DNA of 64,000 nucleotides. Source: Anaerolineae bacterium (lineage in GTDB: Bacteria > Chloroflexota > Anaerolineae > UBA3071). Under the pieces are notes generated by a model. The model saw nothing but the letters and a program-made list of their open reading frames with translations. It was not told the origin of the DNA and did not search any database. The position numbers and the translations under genes were made by a program. The DNA is taken from assembly GCA_029907105.1 (NCBI GenBank), contig JARYMM010000017.1, forward strand, positions 1 through 64,000, given 5' to 3'. This document shows positions 8,674 through 17,254 of this stretch, piece after piece; position 1 is the first letter of the stretch, and each line of letters begins with the position of its first letter.

Positions 8674-9933
8674 ATGAACGTTGGCTTCGTATCCACCCGA
8701 CTGGCCGGCACCGACGGCGTGTCGCTGGAAACCGGGAAGTGGGCCACCATCTTTGAACGCCTGGGGCACAAGGTCTACTACTGCGCAGGCGAGTTGGATC
8801 CGGGCCTGCCTGGCCTGTCGGTGCCCGAGATGCACTTCACCCACCCCGAAGTCCAATGGATCCACGATCGCGCCTTTGGCAGTGCAGACGCTGTGCCGGA
8901 CCTGGGAGCCCGCATTACCTCCCTGGCCTCTCACCTGCGGGAAAGCGTGCAGCGTTTCGTGAGCGCCTTCGAGCTGGATCTTCTGATCGTGGAAAACGCC
9001 CTGGCCATTCCCATGAACATCCCTTTGGGCCTGGCCCTGACGGAGTTCATTGTTCAGACCCACATCCCCACCATCGCCCACCACCACGACTTCTACTGGG
9101 AACGTGAGCGCTTCCTCATCAACTGCGTGGGTGATATGCTCGACCGTGCCTTTCCGCCGGACCTGCCCGGCCTGCGCCATGTGGTGATCAATTCCATCGC
9201 CCAGGGTGAGCTCAGACGACGGCGGGGCATTGATTCGGCAGTCGTCCCCAATGTTTTCGATTTTGACACTCCCGCCCCAGGCGTGGACGAGTTCAATGCC
9301 GACCTGCGTGCCGACCTCGGCCTGGACGACGATGATCTGTTCATCCTTCAGCCGACGCGGGTGGTGCCCCGCAAGGGGATTGAGTTGGCCATCGAGTTGT
9401 TGCGGCGTCTGGGTCAGGTGGACGGCAGGCACCCGGTGCTGGTTATCACTCATCAGGCGGGTGACGAGGGTCTGGACTACCTGCAAGCATTGCAGAACCG
9501 GGCTCAGCAGGTTGGTGTGGACCTGCGCCACGTGGCCGACCGCTTCGGCACGGCGCGGCGGCTTGATGCCCAGGGAGGCAAAGTGTACGTCTTATGGGAT
9601 GCTTACGTGCACGCTGACTTCGTCACCTACCCCAGCCGGATCGAGGGCTTCGGCAACGCGCTGATTGAGACCATCTACTTTAAGAAGCCTGCCCTTGTCA
9701 ACCGCTATCCGGTCTACGCGGCGGACATCGGCCCGCTGGGCTTCGATTTCGTGGAAATTGACGGTGCGGTGACGGATGCGGCGGTGGAAGAGACGCGGGA
9801 TTTCTTGACCGATCCCGAGCGGCGACGCATGGCTGTGGAACGGAATTTCCGGCTGGGACGGGAGCATTTTTCTTACCAGGTTTTGCGGGAGAAACTGGGC
9901 GTATTGTTGAATGCCTTGCCATTCCGCCGTTAA
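8674..9933 (+). CDS. GT4-type glycosyltransferase, possibly mannosylglucosylglycerate synthase
   Basis: Retaining GT-B glycosyltransferase of 419 residues. The N-terminal acceptor domain starts MNVGFVSTRLAGTDGVSLET; the C-terminal nucleotide-sugar domain shows LQPTRVVPRKGIELAIELL and the donor-site SRIEGFGNALIE with the acidic E-x7-E pattern. GGAGG precedes the ATG. It is followed at 31 bp by a glucosylglycerate-synthase-like gene. From that pairing I infer synthesis of a glycerate glycoside compatible solute (mannosylglucosylglycerate or similar); another glycoside is possible. Confidence 0.75.
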   Translation: MNVGFVSTRLAGTDGVSLETGKWATIFERLGHKVYYCAGELDPGLPGLSVPEMHFTHPEVQWIHDRAFGSADAVPDLGARITSLASHLRESVQRFVSAFELDLLIVENALAIPMNIPLGLALTEFIVQTHIPTIAHHHDFYWERERFLINCVGDMLDRAFPPDLPGLRHVVINSIAQGELRRRRGIDSAVVPNVFDFDTPAPGVDEFNADLRADLGLDDDDLFILQPTRVVPRKGIELAIELLRRLGQVDGRHPVLVITHQAGDEGLDYLQALQNRAQQVGVDLRHVADRFGTARRLDAQGGKVYVLWDAYVHADFVTYPSRIEGFGNALIETIYFKKPALVNRYPVYAADIGPLGFDFVEIDGAVTDAAVEETRDFLTDPERRRMAVERNFRLGREHFSYQVLREKLGVLLNALPFRR

Positions 9934-9964
9934 ATCGGCAAGGCTCTCGGGCCAGGAGTGAGTT

Positions 9965-11203
9965 ATGCCACATGTGACAATGTTAAGTGAGGACACCTGG
10001 AGACGCCTCCGGGAGGTCGGCCAGGCGGATATCCTGGTGGGCATTCCCAGCTATAACAACGCTGAAACCATTGGCCACGTGGTGCGTGCAGCGGCTCAGG
10101 GTATGGTGGAGTATTTCCCCGCCATGCGGCCGGTACTGCTTAATTCCGATGGCGGCTCATCTGACGGCACGTGCCAGGTGGTTCTGAGTACACCGGTGCC
10201 GCCAGGGGTAGAGGTCATCGCCACCGAATACCAGGGCATCCCAGGCAAGGGCAGCGCCTTGCGCACCATCTTCGAGGCGGCTAAGGCTCTGGGGGTCAAG
10301 GTTTGCGTTGTGGTAGACAGCGACCTGCGCAGCATCGCCCCCTGGTGGATCGAGCGCCTGGCCGGGCCTGTGGTCAAAGAGGGATACGGCTACGTCACCC
10401 CCTATTACACGCGCCACAAGTACGATGGCACCATCACCAACAATGTGGTCTATCCCATGACGCGCATGTTGTACGGAGTGGACGTCCGGCAGCCCATCGG
10501 GGGAGACTTCGGCTTCTCGGCCGCCTTGCTGGACCATTACCTTGGCCAGGATGTCTGGGAGACGGACGTGGCCCGCTATGGCATAGACATCTGGATGACG
10601 ACCACGGCTATCAATGCCGGGGTGAAGATCTGTCAGGCGCGCATGGGAGCGAAAATCCACGACGTTAAAGACCCTGCTGCTGCGCTAGGGCCGATGTTCG
10701 TCCAGGTGGTGGGCACGCTGTTCTCCATGATGGCCCGCTATGAGCGCAGATGGAAACGAGTGAAGAGCAGTCAGCACACGCCCCTCTATGGGTCGGAGGT
10801 GGCCCAGGAGCCAGAGCCGGTGGCTGTCACCCTGGAGCTGATGATCGAGAAGCTGCGGGCCGGGGTGAAGGAGCAGGCGGAACTCTGGCCGCGCATCCTG
10901 TCGCCCCAGAATCTGGAAGCGGTGCGCCAGATCGCACATCTCTCTGCCGCCAACTACACCTTTCCGGCCGAGCTGTGGGCACAAATTGTGTTCGACTTTG
11001 CCGTGGCTTACAACAAGAGCGGGCTCAATCCGGAGCAGGTGATCATGGGCATGACCCCGCTGTATTACGGGCGCACGGCGGGGCTGGTAGTCGAAAGCCA
11101 GGGCATGGACAGCGACACCTTTGAGCGGGAAGTGATCCAGGCCCAGGCCCGGGCCTTCGAGGCCTTGAAGCCGTACCTCATCGAGCGCTGGGAGCACCCT
11201 TGA
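9965..11203 (+). CDS. Glucosylglycerate/glucosyl-3-phosphoglycerate synthase-like glycosyltransferase
   Basis: GT-A glycosyltransferase, 412 residues. Landmarks are VGIPSYNNAETIGHVV at the N-terminus, LLNSDGGSSDGT, GKGSALR, the metal-binding DSD at residues 118-120 and a DFGFSAALLDHYL acceptor region. This pattern matches the GT81-like Ggs/GpgS group that adds glucose to (phospho)glycerate. AGGAG precedes the ATG. The upstream GT4 gene could extend the product with a second sugar. The product would act as a cytoplasmic osmo- or thermoprotectant. Substrate assignment is inferred. Confidence 0.8.
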   Translation: MPHVTMLSEDTWRRLREVGQADILVGIPSYNNAETIGHVVRAAAQGMVEYFPAMRPVLLNSDGGSSDGTCQVVLSTPVPPGVEVIATEYQGIPGKGSALRTIFEAAKALGVKVCVVVDSDLRSIAPWWIERLAGPVVKEGYGYVTPYYTRHKYDGTITNNVVYPMTRMLYGVDVRQPIGGDFGFSAALLDHYLGQDVWETDVARYGIDIWMTTTAINAGVKICQARMGAKIHDVKDPAAALGPMFVQVVGTLFSMMARYERRWKRVKSSQHTPLYGSEVAQEPEPVAVTLELMIEKLRAGVKEQAELWPRILSPQNLEAVRQIAHLSAANYTFPAELWAQIVFDFAVAYNKSGLNPEQVIMGMTPLYYGRTAGLVVESQGMDSDTFEREVIQAQARAFEALKPYLIERWEHP

Positions 11204-11334
11204 TCCTGCCCTCGCCGTTGATCATTCTGAGGGCGAGGCAAGGGCAAATCGCTGCTCAACGCCCTCTCTCAAACCGACCACCAGACTGAAGCTTGAGCTG
11301 TTTTCTGACAGATCGTTCTCCAGATAGACATAAC

Positions 11335-11376
11335 AAAGGGGCAGACAACGCTTTGTCAGACATTGCCTGCCCCTTT
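11335..11376 (-). terminator. Terminator hairpin between the glycosyltransferases and tRNA-Glu
   Basis: AAAGGGGCAG (11335-11344) pairs with CTGCCCCTTT (11367-11376) around a 22-nt loop. A and T runs at the two ends let it act for the converging tRNA transcript and the glycosyltransferase operon. Confidence 0.75.
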
Positions 11377-11387
11377 GCATTTGCCAG

Positions 11388-11460
11388 TGCCCCCAAGGGG
11401 ATTCGAACCCCTGTCGCAGGCTTGAAAGGCCTGTGTCCTGGTCCTCTAGACGATGGGGGC
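11388..11460 (-). tRNA. tRNA-Glu (anticodon UUC)
   Basis: Read on the minus strand it begins GCCCCCATCGTCTAGAGG and folds into a full cloverleaf: 7-bp acceptor GCCCCCA/TGGGGGC, anticodon stem CAGGC/GCCTG with loop CTTTCAA (anticodon TTC), and T arm with GGTTCGAATCC. The 3' CCA is not encoded. The gene is 73 nt with discriminator A. Confidence 0.96.
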
Positions 11461-11472
11461 TGGCCGACGACC

Positions 11473-11501
11473 ATTGTAACAGAAATGGAGCATAAGGTCA
11501 A
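11473..11501 (-). promoter_or_regulatory. Promoter of tRNA-Glu
   Basis: Minus-strand TTGACC (11501-11496) and TACAAT (11478-11473), spacer 17 bp, ending 12 bp before the tRNA 5' end. Confidence 0.85.
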
Positions 11502-11603
11502 ATGCACATAGCGGCTGCGCAACCCGCTGCGGGGCGTGCGTGGCGAAAGCCAGGGGAGTTCAGAGGTGCCCCTCGTTCATCACCCACCCCTGCCCAGGGG
11601 CTT

Positions 11604-11632
11604 TTGACAGAAGGAGACGAGGGTGCTAAAAT
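11604..11632 (+). promoter_or_regulatory. Promoter of the cysteine desulfurase operon
   Basis: TTGACA (11604-11609) and TAAAAT (11627-11632) with a 17-bp spacer, 38 bp before the preferred start. Confidence 0.85.
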
Positions 11633-11670
11633 AGCAGTATCTGTGTGGCAATAACCCAAGAGAGGTGAAC

Positions 11671-12870
11671 ATGGCCGAGATAGAGCGAATGATTTACATG
11701 GATCATGCTGCCACCACGGCGGTGGACCGGCGTGTGCTGGCAGCGATGCTGCCCTATTGGACGGACCACTACGGCAATCCCTCCGGCGTCTATCGTCTGG
11801 CGCGGGAGGCCTCCAGGGCCATGGAACAGGCGCGGGAGACAGTGGCCACCATCCTGAACTGCAAGCCGCGGGAAATCGTCTTCACCAGTTGCGGTTCGGA
11901 AAGCGATAACCTGGCCCTGCGCGGCGTGGCCTTCGCCCAGCGGGCGCGGGGCAAGGGCAATCACCTCATCACCACGCCCATCGAGCATCACGCCGTGCTG
12001 CACACGGCGGAGGAGTTGCGCGACCGCTTCGGCTTCGAGCTGACCCTCGTGCCCGTGGACCGCTACGGTGTGGTGCACCCGGATGATGTGGCACGGGTCA
12101 TCCGCGACGATACGGTGCTCATCAGCGTGATGTACGCCAACAACGAGGTGGGCACCATCGAGCCCATCGCCGAGATCGGCGCCATCGCCCGCGAACGTGG
12201 CATTCCCTTCCATACCGACGCCGTGCAGGCCGGCGGCGTGCTGCCGCTGAACGTGGACGACCTGAAAGTGGACCTGCTCTCCCTTTCGGCGCACAAGTTC
12301 TACGGCCCCAAAGGCGTCGGCCTGCTCTACGTGCGGGATGGCGTGCCCCTCTGGCCCATGCAGACGGGGGGCGGGCATGAGCGGAACCGCCGGGCGGGCA
12401 CGGAGAACGTTCCCTACATCGTGGGCCTGGCCACGGCGCTGAAGCTGGCCTACGAGGAGGCAGAGGAGAACAATCGGCGCATCGCCGCCTTGCGTGATCG
12501 GCTGATCGCTGGCGTGCTCGACCGCATCCCCGAGGCACATCTGAACGGGCATCCCCTGCAGCGGCTGCCCAACAACGCCAATTTCACCTTCAGGTACACC
12601 GAGGGGGAGGCGATTCTCATCCAGTTGGACCTGCTGGGGGTGGCGGCATCCAGCGGTTCGGCGTGCAGCACGGGGGCCGTGGAGCCCTCGCACGTGTTGC
12701 GGGCCATGGGCGTGCCGCCGGAGGAGGCTTTCGGCAGCCTGCGGCTGACCCTGGGGCGGGAGAACAGCGAGGAGGATGTGGACACCGTGTTGGAGGTGCT
12801 GCCGCCCATCGTGGAGCGGCTGCGGGCCATCTCGCCGCTGTATGAAGCGAGGGAACGCGGGAGTGGTTGA
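11671..12870 (+). CDS. Cysteine desulfurase (NifS/IscS family)
   Basis: PLP enzyme that removes sulfur from cysteine for Fe-S clusters or tRNA thiolation. The N-terminus YMDHAATTAVDRRV is diagnostic; the PLP lysine is Lys209 in SAHKFYGPKG; the catalytic Cys is residue 332 in SSGSACSTGAVEPSHVL. I prefer the ATG at 11671 after AGAGGTG; an in-frame GTG at 11665 is possible. With mnmA 3 kb downstream it probably supplies sulfur for 2-thiouridine formation. The stop abuts the next ATG. Confidence 0.95.
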   Translation: MAEIERMIYMDHAATTAVDRRVLAAMLPYWTDHYGNPSGVYRLAREASRAMEQARETVATILNCKPREIVFTSCGSESDNLALRGVAFAQRARGKGNHLITTPIEHHAVLHTAEELRDRFGFELTLVPVDRYGVVHPDDVARVIRDDTVLISVMYANNEVGTIEPIAEIGAIARERGIPFHTDAVQAGGVLPLNVDDLKVDLLSLSAHKFYGPKGVGLLYVRDGVPLWPMQTGGGHERNRRAGTENVPYIVGLATALKLAYEEAEENNRRIAALRDRLIAGVLDRIPEAHLNGHPLQRLPNNANFTFRYTEGEAILIQLDLLGVAASSGSACSTGAVEPSHVLRAMGVPPEEAFGSLRLTLGRENSEEDVDTVLEVLPPIVERLRAISPLYEARERGSG

Positions 12871-14085
12871 ATGAGCGAAGCTTATGGCATTGCGGGGTCT
12901 GAGGCAACTCGGGGGGAGCTTCGGGGAACTCGAGGGAATTCCGAGGCAGAGGAAAATCCGCTCTACCCCCTGGCGCAGCAGGTGCTGGCGGGCGATTTGA
13001 CCCTGGAGCAAGCGTTGACCCAGGCCACGAGCCTGACCGAGCTGGACGAAGAAAGCGTACAAGAGGCTGGCGCACTGGCGGAAGCGATCGCCGACCAGTC
13101 GCCGCCATTGGCCTATATGTTGGTATTGCTTGCCGAAGCTGCGGCAGGTCGAGCAGGCACACCTTACCTTATCGGCCAGCTGGCCGGGGTGCGCGGCAGC
13201 ATGCTCCTGCGGCTGGGCCAGGCAGAGGATGCTGTGGCGGCTTTCACGACTTCGCTCCAGGCCCTGCGCGCGGCAAGAGACCGCCGCGCGGAAGGGGTTG
13301 TGGTGGGCAACCTGGGGAGTGCCTACATGCAGCTGGGGCAGGTGGAGAAGGCCATCGGGTACTACGAGCAGGCCCTCCAGATCAGCCGGGAGATCAAGGA
13401 CCGCCGGGGCGAGGGTAACATTCTGGGCAACCTGGGGAGCGCCTACTTCCAACTTGGGCAGGTAGAACAGGCCATCGGTTGCTACGAACAGGCGTTGCAA
13501 ATTGCCGGAAAGACAGGTGACCGGCGGACACAGGGTGTCACACTCACTCGCCTTGGAGACGCCTATCGCAAATTGGGGGAGATAGAACAGGCTATTGAAG
13601 CTTACGAACAGGCTTTGGCGCAGTTAGACGATGTCCAGCCGGCGCAACGCGCCTCTGTTAGCCTGCGCCTTGGGCTTGCCTTGCGGCAGGCTGGGGAATG
13701 GAGCCGAGCACTCCGCCAGCAAGAACAGACTTATGACCTCTTCAGGCGTGCGGAGGATTTCCAGGGGCAGGCTGATGCCTTTATGGAACTCGGCTACATC
13801 TACCAGGTTCTTAACAACTACACGGAGGCCTGGCTGCACTACCTGGATGCCTATCGCCTGTATCAGCGCGCGGGCGACCGCGTGGGCATGGCCAGCGCCA
13901 GTGAGGCCTTGGGCACGTTGGAGTATTACGTCCGCCAACTCCCCCGAGCCGTGCGCGACCTGGATGATGCCGTGAACCTGTACAGGGAAGCGGGGATGGA
14001 TGAGAAAGCAACTCATGTAGGCAAAACCCTGGTCGAGGCGCGTCAGGCCCTGGCCGAATGGGCCTCTGCCTCAGCAAGCGAGTGA
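12871..14085 (+). CDS. Tetratricopeptide-repeat protein
   Basis: Soluble TPR protein of 404 residues whose ATG directly follows the desulfurase stop. At least three well-formed TPR units are visible at about residues 146-255 (GNLGSAYMQLGQVEKAIGYYEQAL pattern, cut here by repeat unit), with further weaker helices to the C-terminus. Such repeats are protein-interaction platforms. The partner is likely the ATPase gene that follows 13 bp later. Residues 9-25 come from a G/A-rich, repeat-like DNA tract. No enzymatic domain is seen; function unknown. Confidence 0.85.
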   Translation: MSEAYGIAGSEATRGELRGTRGNSEAEENPLYPLAQQVLAGDLTLEQALTQATSLTELDEESVQEAGALAEAIADQSPPLAYMLVLLAEAAAGRAGTPYLIGQLAGVRGSMLLRLGQAEDAVAAFTTSLQALRAARDRRAEGVVVGNLGSAYMQLGQVEKAIGYYEQALQISREIKDRRGEGNILGNLGSAYFQLGQVEQAIGCYEQALQIAGKTGDRRTQGVTLTRLGDAYRKLGEIEQAIEAYEQALAQLDDVQPAQRASVSLRLGLALRQAGEWSRALRQQEQTYDLFRRAEDFQGQADAFMELGYIYQVLNNYTEAWLHYLDAYRLYQRAGDRVGMASASEALGTLEYYVRQLPRAVRDLDDAVNLYREAGMDEKATHVGKTLVEARQALAEWASASASE

Positions 14086-14098
14086 AGGAGTAAAGCAC

Positions 14099-14941
14099 GT
14101 GGCTGAGCGACCAATGAACATCCTCGGACGGGAACTCGCGGTGCTGCAGCAACTCTGGGGCCTGGAACGGATCCCCTTTCGAGATGTGCCACCGACCGAT
14201 CCGACAGAGTTGATGCGCTACTTCGTAGGCCGTGAAGTGGAAATGGAGAAAGCCATCCCGCTTCTGTACGACGGCCGCAACATCCTGGTACGGGGCATCC
14301 GCTCTATCGGCAAGACGGCCTTCATCCTCGCCGCGCTTTATCGGCTGCAACAGGATGCCCAGGCAAGAGGTGCGCCTGTGTTGCCCATACACATTGCCGA
14401 GTTCCGTGGGGGAGAGGCGGAAGCGTTTTACCGGGTGGTGCTCTATGGGTTGGCCCGGGGCATGGCCCCCCGCAGCCGGCGGGCACGGGAGATTCTGGGT
14501 GCGCTGGTGGGGGAGGAAGTCGTCCGTGGCCGCAAAGGGGCAATGAAGGCGGGTTTGGGTTTCCATGCTTTCACGGCCGGCGAGGCAGAGATGGCGGTGG
14601 AGCTGGGGGGAGAAGCGGCCCGTACTTTGCGCATTGGGCACCCCTTGTATTTCCTGGAGGAGTTGCTGGGGGAGGCGCGCAAGAAGGATTGGCGTGTGGT
14701 GGTGGCCATTGATGACTTGGACAAGATCGTTGATCAAAAGGCCGTCAGAGAGATGCTGCACGATGTGCTGGGTCTGTTGCGAGACGAGCGCTGTGCTTTC
14801 GTCCTCACCGGTCGCCCCATCACCATCTTCGAGGACCTGGACCTCATGTCCTTGCGTGTGGTGAGCGAGATCTTCTCCCTGCAATTGCTTACCAGAGAGC
14901 AACTGCGCGAAATCGCCGTGCGTCAGCTTCCTGCAGCATAA
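14099..14941 (+). CDS. AAA-type P-loop ATPase, probably C-terminally truncated
   Basis: ATP-binding protein of 280 residues starting at a GTG preceded by AAGGAG. Walker A is GIRSIGKT near residue 64; Walker B is VVVAIDDLDK near residue 201; a sensor-1-like VLTGRP follows. The architecture resembles small Orc/STAND-like ATPases. Family members normally continue with a C-terminal helical domain after LTREQLREIAV, but here the frame stops almost at once and the radical SAM coding sequence begins inside it. I infer truncation at an insertion junction. It likely works with the TPR protein. Confidence 0.8.
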   Translation: MAERPMNILGRELAVLQQLWGLERIPFRDVPPTDPTELMRYFVGREVEMEKAIPLLYDGRNILVRGIRSIGKTAFILAALYRLQQDAQARGAPVLPIHIAEFRGGEAEAFYRVVLYGLARGMAPRSRRAREILGALVGEEVVRGRKGAMKAGLGFHAFTAGEAEMAVELGGEAARTLRIGHPLYFLEELLGEARKKDWRVVVAIDDLDKIVDQKAVREMLHDVLGLLRDERCAFVLTGRPITIFEDLDLMSLRVVSEIFSLQLLTREQLREIAVRQLPAA

Positions 14942-15797
14942 TCTGGCCAGCCGCCTGCTGGGCCGGCGGCGGCCGCTGCTGGCCGGTTTCAAGCTCACCC
15001 ACCGCTGCAACCTGCGCTGCCGCGCCTGCCCCTTCTGGCGGCTGGAAGACGGGGACATCAGCTTCGCTCAGGCGCGGCGGGCGCTGGACGAACTGTATGC
15101 CGCCGGCGTGCGGCTGCTCATCTTCGAGGGCGGCGAGCCCTTCCTGTGGCGCGATGGCGACCATCGGCTGGCCGACCTGGTGAAGGAGGCGAAGCGGCGC
15201 TTCTTCAGCGTCGGCGTGACCACCAACGGCACCCTGCCGCTGGACGTGCCGGCCGATGTCATCTGGGTCAGCGTGGACGGGCTGGCGGAGACGCACGATC
15301 GCGCCCGTGGCCCCTCGTTCGAACGGGCCATGGCGCACATCGCCGCCTCCTCGCATCCCAAGATCCTGGCTAACGTGACCATCAACCGGCTGAACTGGCA
15401 GGAGGTGCCGGAGCTGGTGCGTTTCCTGAGCGGGCGGGTCAAAGGCATTACCATCCAGTTCTACTATCCCTACGAGGGTACGGAGGACCTCTCTCTGGGC
15501 CGGGCGGAGCGGCGGCAGGTGCTGGAGGAGCTGATCGCCCTGAAGCGGGCGGGCTATGCGGTGGCCGATTCCATCCCCGCCCTGAAGGCACTCGAGGACA
15601 ATTCCTGGCGCTGCCATCCCTGGCTCATCGCCAACGTGGAGCCCGATGGCACGGTGAACTATGGCTGTTACCTGAAGAACCGGGCCACGATCAGTTGCCA
15701 GCGGTGTGGCTTCGCCGCCCACGTGGAGATGTCGCTGGCCTACGATGGGAACCTGGCGGCCATCGCTGTGGGGAGGGAGATCTTTGGCTTCCGCTAA
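14922..15797 (+). CDS. Radical SAM protein lacking a normal start codon
   Basis: Reading begins about 14922 with SFLQHNLASRLLGRR and soon reaches the radical SAM motif CNLRCRACPFW (CxxxCxxC) and the glycine-rich EGGEPFLW. The C-terminal part has Cys residues (GCYLKN, CQRCGF) that may bind another cluster. No ATG, GTG or TTG occurs in this frame between a stop at 14862 and a GTG at 15108, which would delete the cluster motif. The original start was probably replaced by the 3' end of the ATPase gene. It overlaps mnmA; a tRNA or cofactor modification role is only a guess. Confidence 0.75.
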   Translation, partial: VSFLQHNLASRLLGRRRPLLAGFKLTHRCNLRCRACPFWRLEDGDISFAQARRALDELYAAGVRLLIFEGGEPFLWRDGDHRLADLVKEAKRRFFSVGVTTNGTLPLDVPADVIWVSVDGLAETHDRARGPSFERAMAHIAASSHPKILANVTINRLNWQEVPELVRFLSGRVKGITIQFYYPYEGTEDLSLGRAERRQVLEELIALKRAGYAVADSIPALKALEDNSWRCHPWLIANVEPDGTVNYGCYLKNRATISCQRCGFAAHVEMSLAYDGNLAAIAVGREIFGFR

Positions 15798-16926
15798 GCG
15801 GGTCGTGGTGGCCATGAGCGGCGGTGTGGACAGTTCCACTGCCGCCGCGCTGCTGGTGGAGCAGGGGTACCAGGTCATCGGCGTGATGTTGCGCCTGTGG
15901 GCGGAACCCCTCCCCTCACCCCCCAGCCCCCTCTCCCCTCCCCTGCCAGGGGAGGGGAGAGGGGGTATGGGGGAGTGGGGAGGGGTCAGCAATCGTTGCT
16001 GCACGCCCGAGGCGGTGGACAGCGCCCGCAGCGTGGCGGCGCTGCTGGACATCCCTTTCTACCTGGTCAACGCCGAGGAGCCTTTCCGCAGGCATGTGGT
16101 GGAGCCGTTTGTCGCCGCCTATGCTGCCGGCCGCACGCCGAACCCCTGTGTGGCCTGCAACCGTCACATCCGCTTCGGCACCTTGCTGCGCACGGCGCTC
16201 GGCCTGGAGGCGGAGTTTCTGGCCACCGGGCATTACGCCCGCGTGCAGCCGCCTGAGGGGGAGTCCACAGGCTACCGCCTGCTGCGCGGGGTGGACCGCT
16301 CCAAGGACCAGTCGTACGTGCTGCACATGCTGGGGCAGGAGGAGCTGGCGCACTTGCTTTTTCCCCTTGGCGGGTTCAGCAAACGACAGGTGCGGCACAT
16401 GGCGCGGCTGCGGCGGCTGCCGGTGGCCGAGCGGGCCGAGAGCCAGGACCTCTGCTTCGTGGGCGGGGGTGATTACCGGGATTTTCTGCGCCGCTATGGG
16501 CCGTGGGCGGTTCGTCCGGGGCCGATCCTCGACCAGGCGGGGCGAGAGCTGGGCCAACATGAGGGGTTGGCTTTCTATACCATCGGCCAGCGCAAGGGGT
16601 TGGGCATCGCTGCCGGTGAGCCGCTGTACGTGCTGGCCATGGATGCCGGCCGCAACGCGCTGGTGGTGGGGCCGCGGTCGGCGCTGGGCCGGCGCGAGCT
16701 CGTGGCCAGCGACGTGTCCTTCGTCTCCGGCCGGTGGCCCACACAGCCGCTGGCGGTGACGGCCAAAATCCGCTACCGGGCGCCAGATGCGGCGGCCATG
16801 GTCTGGCCGCTGGAGCCGGGGCGGGTACGGGTGGTCTTTGAGCAACCGCTGCGGGACATCACCCCAGGCCAGGCGGTGGTGTTCTACGAGGGCGAGGTGT
16901 GCCTCGGCGGGGGGATCATTGAGTGA
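15784..16926 (+). CDS. mnmA: tRNA-specific 2-thiouridylase MnmA
   Basis: Makes 2-thiouridine at position 34 of tRNA-Glu, Gln and Lys, using persulfide sulfur such as that from the upstream desulfurase. The PP-loop SGGVDSS is near residue 14; catalytic Cys candidates are in NPCVACNRHIRFG and ESQDLCFV; the C-terminal beta barrel ends the protein. I chose the TTG at 15784 because it follows GGGAGGGAG and opens just before KRVVVAMSGG; it overlaps the radical SAM stop. Between MLRLWA and NRCCTPEAVD an extra proline/glycine-rich segment of about 26 residues is encoded by a palindromic repeat. Confidence 0.95.
   Translation: MASAKRVVVAMSGGVDSSTAAALLVEQGYQVIGVMLRLWAEPLPSPPSPLSPPLPGEGRGGMGEWGGVSNRCCTPEAVDSARSVAALLDIPFYLVNAEEPFRRHVVEPFVAAYAAGRTPNPCVACNRHIRFGTLLRTALGLEAEFLATGHYARVQPPEGESTGYRLLRGVDRSKDQSYVLHMLGQEELAHLLFPLGGFSKRQVRHMARLRRLPVAERAESQDLCFVGGGDYRDFLRRYGPWAVRPGPILDQAGRELGQHEGLAFYTIGQRKGLGIAAGEPLYVLAMDAGRNALVVGPRSALGRRELVASDVSFVSGRWPTQPLAVTAKIRYRAPDAAAMVWPLEPGRVRVVFEQPLRDITPGQAVVFYEGEVCLGGGIIE
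15907..15985. repeat. Palindromic C/G repeat inserted in frame inside mnmA
   Basis: A C-rich arm (CCCCTCCCCTCACCCCCC and on) is followed by CTGCCAGGGG and the complementary G-rich arm, giving an imperfect hairpin of about 79 bp. It keeps the reading frame and adds PSPPSPLSPPLPGEGRGG-like residues. The same repeat type occurs between genes at about 53398-53461. Confidence 0.85.
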
Positions 16927-16969
16927 GCGATTCGGCGAATCAGCGAAGAGGCAAATCAGCAAATCGAAG

Positions 16970-17254
16970 ATGGGCGTTGACGTGTTGGACTTCTTGCTGT
17001 CGCCTGCCTTGCTTTTGAGCCTGGTGGCGGCCTTGATCTACGCCACGTTGTTTCACCTGTGGCAGGGGCAGACGTTGCGCGACCTGGGGATTTTTATCCT
17101 GGCCGCGCTGCTGGGCTTTGCTGTGGGCCAGGGCGTGGGCCGATGGGTGTACGGGCCAGGGCTGGAGTGGCAACGGGTCGGGCAGGTGCACGTGCTGGTG
17201 GCCAGCCTGTTCTCCTGGCTGGCCCTGTTCATTGCCAAACGGCTGAAGGTGTGA
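16970..17254 (+). CDS. Small membrane protein of unknown function
   Basis: A 94-residue protein with three predicted transmembrane segments (LLSPALLLSLVAALIYATLF, IFILAALLGFAVGQGV and VLVASLFSWLALFIA). I know no specific family. The ATG at 16970 is the first in-frame start after mnmA. The preceding 40 bp (AATCAGCGAAGAGGCAAATCAGC) is repeat-like. It belongs to a run of small membrane or membrane-associated genes up to 18160. Confidence 0.7.
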   Translation: MGVDVLDFLLSPALLLSLVAALIYATLFHLWQGQTLRDLGIFILAALLGFAVGQGVGRWVYGPGLEWQRVGQVHVLVASLFSWLALFIAKRLKV

